Assembly (NCBI RefSeq): GCF_901709675.1
Contig: NC_051088.1
Span: 24,589,193-24,653,192, forward strand
Direction of reading: 5' to 3'
Origin: Syngnathus acus
Taxonomy: Eukaryota; Chordata; Actinopteri; Syngnathiformes; Syngnathidae
Length of the DNA: 64,000 nucleotides
Within the stretch, counting starts at the first letter, position 1, and every line of letters starts with the position of its first letter. The notes under the pieces were generated by a model that did no database searches, had not been told where the DNA came from, and saw nothing but the letters and a program-made list of their open reading frames with translations. A program made the translations under genes and the position numbers. Positions 35,248-46,300 of this stretch are shown one piece after another.

Positions 35248-38200
35248 ATGCCAAGCAAGCCCGCACCCATTAAAAAGAACCCCGCCAAGAAGGCGGCAGA
35301 GAAGGTGCCGGAGCCTGACCCGCCGGCCGCTGAAGCCGAGCCTGCTCCGGTGGAGACGCCCGCCCAGGCCGCACCCGAAGGAGAAGAATCACCGGTGGAG
35401 GACAGTCCCGCTACGGAACAAATAAATGCTGCAGGTACCATGGAAGGCCATTAAATGTGGGATGGAAACGGGTTCATAAGAGACAAACAACCTGTCTGTC
35501 ACGTGCCGTGCCAGAGACGCTCGGGCGGCAACTTGGCTCAGCCACACCCCTTCGTTTTCGGAAAGTCTGTCACCTGCTTCATCTTGTTACCTTGTGTATT
35601 TAAACCCTGCCCGTGTGTTTCTCCCTTTGGGTGTCTCCTGTTTTGTTCCGTGCCCAGTGTTCCTGTTCCTGTCGTCTGGTTTTCCCCCGGTCTGTCTGGA
35701 GGCTGACGGTCAGAATTTTAGCCTTGTCCAAGTGGACTTCTGTCGGTCGGTCGGTCTGTTTGTTTGCTAGCCGTGAGTCTCTCTCCCGTTTGTGTCTTGG
35801 GTTCCCCAAACTCCCTTTCCCTGGTTCAAGCTGCATTTGGTCGCCCTGGCTCAACTCATTCCTGACACTGTCAACAATTGTTATACAAATGTATCGTAAA
35901 TAAAAATGCACAAACGTCGACATTAACTCATCCACCGGTTAGAAATGGATATTTGACGTCTATAGTGGCAGTGGATGACCAAAATAATACATTTTCTTTG
36001 GCCTTCTAGCAGAAGGTCTCGTCTACTGCGGATCAAACTTGTACAAAAAGTCACTGTTTTTGCCTGACGACTTTTTCTCACCAGCTGCTGAAAGCGTACC
36101 TGAAGGCGACGTCCCAGCTACAGATGCGCCTGCGGACGGTAAACAACGCAAAGAAATTCAAACTAACTAGCTCCTGTCCATCATGTTATCCTCCTGCTTT
36201 TCCAGCAGAAGCTGCTCCTCCAATTGAAGAACCACCCAAGGCTCCTACACCCCCACCTCCTTCAGGTAACTCCTACTCGGTGGTGTGCTGCTTGAAGCTT
36301 TGCGAAGCTGATTCACTGGAGGTGTGTTAGAAGCGATTTTTCCAAATTGTTCCGATGAATGCGGTTGTTTGTTTTCAGTTCCAACCAGTGCGCCATTGGA
36401 AGTATCTGTGGAGGACGTGAATGACACGAGCCTCACCGTCAAGTGGAAGACACCGGAGATCCTCGGAGAATCTGGCCTAGATGGCTACACTGTTGAATAC
36501 TGCAAAGATGGAAGTAAGTTCACCCACTAACATCCGTATCATGTTTGTAAATGCATGTCAGCAGCCTCATTAAAGTGGAGATACTGCAATTTTGAGACAA
36601 AAGCACAAAAATAATTTTGCCCAGCCCTTCTGGTCAATCAACAATCCACTAAATAGCATCATTTGCATTTCTATTCTACTAGTTTCCATCATTTTCATGT
36701 TTTAAACCCAGCCCTGAATTTGGTGTCCCTTTAGCTCCAGACTGGGTGGTGGCAAACAAGGAGTTGACCCCGGCTACCCGCTACTGCATCAAAGAGCTGA
36801 CAGCAGGTGACCTGCTGCTGGTGCGCGTGGTGGCCGTAAACGCCGGCGGCCGCAGTGAGCCGGCCACGCTGGCGCAGGCCGTGGCAATTCGCGAGGTGCT
36901 CGGTGAGTAGCTGCCACCTTTGCAAAGTGCTCCGCTTCAAAGGAGCTCTGAATGCGTGCGAGTCGAGTTTTACAAAGCACAAAACACTTGTTGATATTGG
37001 AAACCGCTCATGTGAAAATATGAAGGAAGGTGGCTAAGCTAACTTGCTAGCACTCTACAGTAAAACATGTCCCGCTTATCGGCTCTGAAGGGCAGCTGAG
37101 CACATTTCCTGCTTGGGGTTCAAATATCTGCAAACAAACAAGAACATTTAGTGGAGAAATGCGGTCATGAAACCAGAACTGCCGCTGCGAAACACGAGCC
37201 TAATTGATGGATTGCGGTCGGCTTGCGAAGGTTAAAGTCAGCTGTGTGCCATTGCCGCTGTCCTCACCTAACACGCATTTGTAATCCAAATCCAGTATCT
37301 TTTAAATCTAATATCCTAGATAGATGTTCCTCCTGAAACAAATACACACGATGGATGATTTGTGGGAACACTGATTGGATGTCTCCCGAGTGCTGGGAAT
37401 GAACTGCTTTTCAGGGATTAGCACTGGGGCCAAAAGTGGAGGTGAACCTCATGGAGCGGAAATCTTAGCTGTCAAATCTTAAGGCCAAATTGGTTCAGGA
37501 ATGGTGTGAGATGCTCCAAGGAAATTGTGTTGATAGTTTACAGAGATAAGACTGTCAAACAACCTGCTGGTTTTAAAGATCTTCTCAGCTCTGGAGATAT
37601 TTGCCCGTTCTTGATAGTCAGCCTAAAACCAAAGCATCCAACCTTTTTTTTGTTGTTGTTATTGTCAAATAACGGCATTTTAAATGGCTGCCCTTTCCCA
37701 GTTGTCATGACGCTTGAATCACCTGAACGTGATGACATCATACTTCTCAGGGATCAAATACCATTCTAATCCAAGACTTTAGCAAAACTATTTTAAGGCC
37801 TGTCATCTTCTCTTTCGTGTGTCTGCCTGGATACTGGACAAAGTATTAACTTGAGGTGTGCTCAAAAAAATCAATACAGGAATATAGTATTATTGTGGAT
37901 CTTGTTCCAATCCACATATGGATATGGAGGCGACAGAATCAGTATTAATCCCTAAAACGGCAATAACGGGACTGCTGCTTCTTCTATTCGTGCCTTAATG
38001 ACTCTGGAAAAATGCTGAATCTTATTCTTTCGAGTCACGAGATGATTTGTTACTTTCTCTTCCTTATGCTCAAACCAATTTGGGGAAAAGGTCTTTTGAA
38101 TGTGGCATATTGTAAATGATTTAATAACTGCTCTGTGAATTCTATAAATGAAGTTGTCAGCTTTTAACAACTGTCGTTAACTTGCATCATCAGTCTTGGA

Positions 38201-41200
38201 GCTTGGTCGGGCGACGTAAATAGAAGGTGTCAGTCGTTTTGAGCCTGCGTCACCCCTCCGGCACTCTGCTGTGAAAACACACTTCGCTCACTGTCATGTG
38301 GTTGACCCTCACTTTGGTTGTCATTTGATGGGAAGAAGATTTTGGGTGTGTTGCAGACCGTCCGAAGATCAAAATTCCTCGTAACCTCCGCACGTGCTTT
38401 GTGAAGAAAGTTGGAGAGCAAATCAACCTGGTCATCCCGTTCCTTGTGAGCACACATTTAGAAGGGCATATTTTGTTGCAGATTCTCTGTGGCATGTTCT
38501 CATTGCGCAACTGCCCGTATAATCCCACAGGGCAAGCCCAAACCTTCGGTGTCCTGGCTGAAAGACGGTCAGCCTTTGGATACAAAAAGGGTCAACCTCC
38601 GGAATAGCGACAAGGACAGCATCCTCTTTATCCGCGGTGCTCAGAGGGACGACTCTGGTGTTTATGAGATGACAGTTAAGGTGGACTGCTTTCAAGACAA
38701 AGCCACGATCACCCTTCAGATTGTTGGTGAGTCATACGTGGAGCAAACGTTCTCCTAAAGAACCGCCGAGTCAGCTACATTGCTAGCAAGACTTTTTCAA
38801 GATGCCATTTTGAGATCATTTATATTTTGGAATCTCCATTCAAAACTCAATGGAGTTTCAAGAATGATTAAAGAAATAACTGATTCTACTGTCACAGACC
38901 TTCCCGGTCCTCCCAGCAGTACAAGAATGGTAGACTGCTGGGGCTTCAACGCCGCGCTGGAATGGACTCCTCCCAAGGACGATGGCAACACGGAGATCAC
39001 TGGGTACATTGTCCAGAAGGCCGACAAGAAGACCGGGGTATGATCACACGAGCTAACCACGCAAAGAGGGTGTTGATGTAAACAAGTGGATATTCTGATT
39101 CAGGAATGGTTCACCGTGATGGAACACTACCACAGGCTTACCGCCACCATCTCTGACCTCATTATGGGAAACTCGTACCTCTTCCGAGTGTTTTCTGTCA
39201 ACAAAGTGGGCATCAGTGAGAAGAGCGCCGTCACCAAGGACGTGGCCATAATCCAGAAGACAGGTGCCCACGTGCCACTCCGGTGCTGTTATTTTAATCA
39301 GCTGCAAAACGTGTGTGGCTGTTATATTAAAGACTCCAGGGGCTGAGAAGTCCTTCGCAATTATTTTAATATAAGCTGACAACAGCTACCGCGGGAGTAA
39401 ATTTAGATGCTCGTGACAAAGCTAGCATAGCAAAGCTAAGTTAACTATATATTGGCAGTTGTTGGGAATAACAAAGTTCATATAAAACATGACTGTACAA
39501 AAGCAGATTTATAGAATTTCTTAATATATTTTATTATACATTATATATGTGAATATATTATATTTGTAATTTTTCTATTGATAGAGATATCAGTCCTTTA
39601 CTTGAGTGGAGAGGAGCTAAGTCAACCAGGTGTTGAAATCTTGCAAGCTATTGCCCATGCAAAAATGCTTGATTTTGTCCGCTACAACAATATGTGGCAA
39701 ATACAAAATGTCTTTGGCCAGCCTTAAAACCACAACCACACTTTTAAAAATTCTTCATCTAATCTGAATAAAAAAATAAAAAAAAACATTGGTAAAGGTG
39801 TATTTTGTCAGTTAGCAAATTTTAGATTATTTTATTAAGCAGTTCACGTTAGCAAAGCTACTGTAGCACGTTTTATAGCATAAAAGCTCAAGCTAACGCT
39901 ACTTAGCTCTTTGGCAAAAATGAATACATTGGTATTGTTCTTCTCTTACACTAGTTATCTTCTCAGGCATCATCTACAAGCCTCCTGAATACCATGAGCA
40001 TGACTTCAGCGAGGCGCCCAAATTCACCACACCGCTTAGCAACCGGGCCGCGACCGTTGGATACACCACCAAACTGCTGTGCTCAGTTCGTGGAAGTCCC
40101 AAGGTCAGAAATGTCTCAATACTCTGACGATAACATGAACCTCTATGCTAGCTTCAGCCTCCTAAACGATCATAGGAGGCTTCGTAAGATGCTAAATGGT
40201 TGACTACAATATTTGGTGAAAAGTTGAAACGTCCAAATTTGGTTCCAAAGGGCGTTTACATTTTGCTCTGACTTCAATTTGAAGACATCTAGGTCTAGTA
40301 TTCACAATGCTGGCGTTCTGGTTCAACATATCTTTTACAGCCTGACGCGGCCGGCTTAGGCGACAGGCTACGGTGGAAATGTGGCTAATTATGTGTTTGA
40401 GCTGTCCTTGGCTTCTCACCAAGGACAACATTTGCAAGCTCATACCGGTGGCGCTTAGACCAATCCGACTGGGATTTTAGAACACAGCCTGCTGGCTCTG
40501 AGCGAAGACAAACACCACAGACTACAGGAACACAAAGGCGGGCCAATGCTTCAAATACCCGCCGTATGTGTTTGTGTCTTATTCAATTCACAGCTCTACT
40601 GGAGTTCCCAAGCATGTCCTGCTCGCTCTGATAATGACCCGTCACAAATGGAGATGTAGTGTGTTGGAAGCTGAGCAGGCAAGACACAAATGATAAGATA
40701 AGCGAATTGTCTGTTGTCCTGATGTGAGGATGCCATTGGGAGAAGTTGCTATTTTAGTCACCCACTGCTAACAGTTGGAAGAAGCGCGACCTTTGCCGTC
40801 ATTTAAGCGGGATCTTCCCTGGTTGAAGTCAGACTTTCACTAGAAATGCACTCTGAAACCCAAAATGGTGCATATCTGATGTCAGGAAAAGTTTTAAGGA
40901 AGGGCCGATGGAGCTCCAGAATGTCTGAAGCTCATTGTTGTTTTTTTCACAGCCTAAAATCGAATGGCTGAAGAACCAGATGGTGATCGGTGATGACCCC
41001 AAGTTTCGTCAGCTCTCCAACCAAGGTATCTGCTCTTTGGAGATCCGCAAGCCATGCTGCTTTGATGGCGGCGTGTACACCTGCAGAGCCAAGAACGATC
41101 AAGGAGAGGCCGCAGTCTCCTGCAAACTGGAAGTCAAACGTACGTATGCGATGCTGACATCAGCGCCCTTCTGTGTATATAGGCGAAAACTCCATTTTCG

Positions 41201-41652
41201 TGATTAATCCGGACTAGAACTGAAATGACGTGAAAACTGGAGTAATATTTCCTTCCCATAGGAAATAATGTAACGCCAATTAACCTGTTTTTAAAAAATA
41301 TATTTTTATATTCATGTACCGTAATTTTCGGACTATAAGTCGCGGTTTTTTTCATAGTTTGGGTGGGGGGGCGACTTATACTCAGGAGCGATTTATATAC
41401 ATATATATGGTTTTTTTTCTCTTTTTTGGGCATTTTATGGCTGGTGCGACTTATACTCCGGTGCGACTTATAGTCCGAAAATTACGGTATATATCTTTAT
41501 ATTTAAAATATATAAATGAATAACAATGACATTTAACATCACTTTTATGACAATTGGGACAAAATTACTATGAGGAAAATGTGCGTTAAATAAATTTTCT
41601 TTTCCCAATAGAAGTGATTCTTTTGGAGTCGGATAAGGAAAGAAGCAAGTAA
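35248..41652 (+). CDS. mybph: Myosin-binding protein H
   Basis: Structural protein of vertebrate skeletal muscle that binds myosin in the thick filament. Exons: 35248-35434, 36085-36138, 36206-36265, 36379-36513, 36735-36902, 38357-38445, 38531-38726, 38898-39037, 39104-39263, 39967-40103, 40953-41139, 41612-41652; 517 residues ending in TAA. Layout: Pro/Ala/Glu/Lys-rich leader ([18 protein letters not shown], then PEEPP-like spacers from two short exons), Fn3 ([11 protein letters not shown]...LTVKWKTP), Ig ([10 protein letters not shown]...SVSWLKDGQ...DDSGVYEM), Fn3 ([15 protein letters not shown]...[11 protein letters not shown]), Ig ([16 protein letters not shown]...KIEWLKNQ...GVYTCRA). 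Fn3-Ig-Fn3-Ig is the MYBPH layout, shorter than MYBPC. The first ATG after the TATA-like box is used. All junction phases fit. Teleosts have more than one mybph copy; which one this is cannot be told. The neighbour nav1 is also at human 1q32.1. Confidence 0.93.
35923..35980. repeat. Short fold-back repeat, member 1
   Basis: taactcatccacc...tttgacgtctatagtggcagtggatga. Shares the TTTGACGTCTAT core and the GGCAGTGRATGA end with members at 46050, 52208 and 57081. Confidence 0.5.
41317..41489 (-). mobile_element. Fold-back MITE, TA-flanked, copy 3 (inverted)
   Basis: Same ends, but the asymmetric middle (gggtgggggggcgactt) is the reverse complement of copies 1 and 2. Lies in the last mybph intron, 120 bases before the terminal exon. 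Confidence 0.9.
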
Positions 41653-43030
41653 AGCAACACTTCAACCTTCAGAGGTAAGGTCAAAGGCTAAAGAAAAGAA
41701 ATTAAAATGTTCCTGATATTCAGAGGTTGTATTACTTTGGAAAAGGCACATTTCTTGAGTCACGCTTAAAATAGTGCAACCAGTCCTGTCAAATGCAGAA
41801 CACAAACGCGCTCGGAAAATGACCTTCATTTTGAGCAAGGACACGCGTGTCCCACAAATAGGGAGGGTCACACCCCCGAGGTCCCGTCCGGTCTTGAATG
41901 CATCTTCGGCGTATGGGGATGCATTCACACCTGTATTTCCGGCTGCCCGCTTGTGATCAGCTCACATTACCAGAAGCGTGTTTTCATACCAAGTGTGAAC
42001 CGCAGACCGTGGACGACAACATACTTGGGAGGCTTTCTCAAGGGGAAAACAAGAGATTAGTGGCAGAGCCTTGAGAAGGCCGGCCGGCCAGAGAATGATG
42101 TCAGCACTGCAGTAGACAGCTTCTAAAAATGAGTCACGCTAATCTGACACGCAGCCAAACTCTTCATATTACCATGAGTCGACAGGCAAAGGGGGGGGGG
42201 CAACTCAAATTGACAGGTGAGATTTGACGACGTTAAAAATGCGACAACAAGATTGTAACGCAGGGCTTTGATCACAAAAGGTTTGCAAATCATAATAAAA
42301 CTGCAGCTACAGCTTGATTAAAGCAAATTATGTTAAGAAAAAAAAAAAAAGTGCTTAAATTCTTTGGTTCAGCCACGGCATAAATTTGTTGCTAGGCAGA
42401 ATTTTTCAAGCAGGAGCTAAAGCACTGTATCAAAGTTCAGGGACAAGTTATTTAAACATGAATTTTCTTCTACTCTTTTGATTATAAAACACATGCGGTA
42501 AAGAAGTTCTGAATTTGCTGGCAGGCGTTGACCGCAGCTCTCTGCGACACTCATCGGGAAAATGAAAGCGGATGGATGTGCGCACGTTACGATCATTTTT
42601 TATTTTCAAGTACAGCACCACCTGCTGGATCGTTTGGGGTACTACCTCACTTCCCATTCAGTACACGCTTTCGCAATTCATAGAAGTGACAGGACTACAT
42701 GTACCTTCTAACCTTGTCTTCTCTTGGTCTATTTATTTATTTGTTTTGATTTGTGTTTTGACCAGACATAACATTTGAAGCCCTGTATTTAAAATTCCCC
42801 ATTGGCTTTTTGTGTGTGTGTGTGTATCCAGGGTTCTGGGCAAAGTGAGAGGAAAAGATACTGCTGCTGCTTTGTGTACATAATGAAGAAACAGTCCTCA
42901 ACCCATACCACAACAACCCCACTTGTCTCAATGTTGCATGATCATCTAGTTTTGTCACGTATCAGGCTGAATGTCCAATTATTCTTCTGTCACTTGCAGT
43001 TTGTTATACTGTAGTATGCCACTCAATAAA
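41653..43030 (+). other. Region downstream of mybph, possible 3' UTR
   Basis: No coding exon seen. An AATAAA occurs at 43025-43030 after a cytosine/thymine-rich stretch and could end a 1.4-kb mybph 3' UTR; an earlier unseen variant signal is equally possible. Low-complexity G10 run near 42190. Confidence 0.35.
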
Positions 43031-43394
43031 ATGGATTCGATTTTGCAAAGAGTATGTGAAATAAATAATATATTTTTGGATTTTTACACGTAAAGTACTA
43101 ATTATTTTCAATAGCAGGATATCAAAACTATAGCAAGTATGTCTTTAACTTTATTCAGCTAAAGCTCCAATTAAATTGACAATCCTAAAATATGTTCATT
43201 TTTTATAGATCATATTCTCATAGACCGGACCCGGCAATTGAACGTGCTTGACTAACTCATTTCCTGAAGAACAGCATGAAAAAGCAGATGTGGCCAATAG
43301 AGGAAAGCCGCTGCTCACACGCCCGTTCAGTGGGTTTCCTTTGCCCAACAGCGACCGACTGAATCACTTGGGTGCATGTGCGACTCAATGGAAA

Positions 43395-46300
43395 ATGGGG
43401 CTCATCGAGGTCGTAGGTGTCATCTGTAAGTCTGAGTGCATCCGTACATTAAGAAACTTGTTCAAGAGCATTTATATCCTTTTGTTTTGACAGATATTAC
43501 TGCTCTCTGTGCGGCGCTCGCTGAGGAGGATGGTGAGAAAGTTTACTTTTTCAAATACGTGTGCTACAGGCATAGTTGTTTATTTATTTACATCCCTAGC
43601 TAATAAGCTTTATACTCGTACACGGTTGATATTTCTGATCTGAGGTAAAACACAGAACCAAATGAAAATGTTGAGGAAGTCCCACAGAAGAAACATGAAG
43701 TCGCTTGTTCTCATGTCAGCGACACTTCCTGAGGCAATTTTTAATGAGGTCGGTTTTTTTTCTCCTTTTTTTGTTCGTTTGCCATATTTCCTTATTGCCC
43801 TGCAATTGATCATGTTAGACCTGTTATCCTTCATTCTTGTGCACGTTTTAGTCAGTCTGAGTCAGCAGTTTGTGCTCAACTCGACTATATTTATAGAGAA
43901 CTTTAAAATAACCTCCACTTAGTATATGGAGCAAAAATAAGTCAAACACAGTTCAAATAAAAAAATTAAAACAAAATACAGTGACCGTTTCACTTCAGGA
44001 ACAAAGTCCGAGCATCAGTCAAACTGAGTCATTGACTCTGGAGGTCATTGGCTTTCTTTCCCCTCTCTCACAGTTTAAGACTTTAAGATTATTCTTCGGT
44101 CGGGAAGAGGCAAAGTCAAGACGAAAACGCCCGATTGTCTTTTGCCTTAGTTGACTTTCTTTTAGGTTGCATCATCCAGTTGCAGTATAATTTGCTCTAT
44201 CTTAGTCAATGTGTTTAAAGTGATAAAAATAACTGTTATCCCCCAACTACCAGTCACTTCCATGTTGAAGGACTTTGTCCCAACTAGGACACAGCCAACT
44301 GAGATCCACACCATATATGGTGAGGAAAGGCGCAACATTTCCGTTTCTACTCCAAGAAAACATTCAGAAACATTAGAAGAGCAGAAATTTGAACTGATGT
44401 CATCTCCTCCCCTCCAGCGACCGCCTCCGTGTTCAGCGACGCTTCCCCAACCAATGAAGTGACAACTGAGACACAGACTGTTTATGGTGAGCAATATGCA
44501 ATGGTAAATGCGCATGATAGAAATACACAATTTAAAATACAAAATGGCGTTTGCAGTACACAAATCCCGTTTCATCCAAAGTAACAAGTTCATTTTATTC
44601 TCGCTCAATCGACATCAGCAATCCTTTCCAAAGATATACATCATATAACAAAACTTCAGCTGTGACCTTGTGTAGGTGTAAAAAGCAGGGTGGACATTCA
44701 AAAACCATACACAGAAACTAGGTTGAGCTGAAAAACTCTACTTCCTGGTTTCGACAAACTAGTGCCCCACCCAAAATCAACGCCAGGCCCAAAAAAACGT
44801 GTGAATTGTACAAAAGAAGAAAATGTGGGTCCTCATTTTCTCAATGTCAACTGCACATATTTTCTTTTGACATTTCCAGAACTTCCAGTTCCATCACTGC
44901 ACCTGATGTCCCCCTGGTGGGACGTCTTCCCCTTTGAGAAAGCCCAGTTTGAATGTCGGGTCAACGACAGCTCTGACTGGACCTTCAGTTGGTACAGAAA
45001 CGGGGAGCTCTTGGACGATGCCGAGCCAAACGTTTCTTCCGACCAAGCCACGCTAACAATCACTCCAGCATCTCAGTCGTATTCTGGAATGTACTCTTGT
45101 AAAGCTCATCACAAAGTCATAGGCCAATCCAGCGACAGTAACACAGTTCAATTGAAAGTTTATGGTAAGTTTCACCTTTCCCAATACTCTCTGTTGAAAT
45201 TCAATTCATTTTAATTTGTCTTCTTAGCAAACAAGCCCAAGCCAACGTTGGTGCTCAAGCCAACGTTGCAGCAAATGTTTCCTGGAGAATCTGTCACCTT
45301 CCAGTGTGGAATTAAAACGTCCATTGGATGGGACTACGTGTGGTATCACAATGACACGCAAATCCAAGGATCTTTTACGGACAGCCATCGAATAGTTCCT
45401 TTAGCGCTGTCCCACAGTGGACGATACCACTGCAAAGCCAAGAGAGGGCAAAGTCCTTTCTACACAGAGCAGAGTGAGACATCAACGCTGCAGGTGTCTG
45501 GTAAGCATGACACAATACTTCTTCCAAACATCTCCTTCTACTTTGGTTCTGACCGCTACTTGTCTAACTTCAGAACCACCCACCCCAACCATGCAGCTAC
45601 GGAGTTCCTGGTTAGACGTGTTCCAAAAGGAACGCGTGGTTCTGACTTGTGCCGTGGGCCGTCCTAACTGGACATTCGCCTGGTACAGAAATGGACTGAT
45701 GGTTCAGGGAGACTCAACGCTGGCTCTGAGCTTAAGTGGGTCGTTTCTTAACATCACCGCTGCTTCTCGAGTCCACCAGGGTAGATATGCCTGCAAAGCT
45801 CAACTGGAGTCCAGAAGCGTCAGCTCTGCTTTGAGCAACAGCAAAGATGTTACAGTTTATGGTAAAAGACGTTTTCATGCTTTTCTTGTGCATGATGTGA
45901 TTTTTTTTTTTGGGGGAGTGGGTCACAATGTTTCTTCGTGTGCATGCTCACGTTTTCCCAACCAATGTACAAAATAATAACAGGTTAAACACGCCTCCTA
46001 CTAGCTCGTCAAAGAGCATTTCAATGTTTTGAAAAAAATATTTTCGTATCAATGAAGTCAAATGGATTCTTGACGTTTATAGCCGTCAATGGTAGTGAAT
46101 GAGTTCAGTCAAACTGAATATATTTGGGAATTACTGGTGTCTACTTGTGTTTGTTTTAGAAAATATCCCGAAGCCTTCACTGACTAAGGATTCTGGTTTC
46201 AACCCAATGTACGTTGGAGAAAACGTCAGCTTCACTTGCACCATTCATTTGGGGTCTGACTGGGCGTACCGCTGGTTCAAAGATGGAAAGGAGCTGGTGG

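Noticed and set aside
41314-41523. 69-codon plus-strand frame starting [13 protein letters not shown]
   Set aside because: Translation of the fold-back MITE; the same reading appears from the other copy on the minus strand at 20263-20490.
44162-44608. 148-codon minus-strand open frame
   Set aside because: Runs antisense across two spliced receptor exons and their introns; no motif and no splice support.
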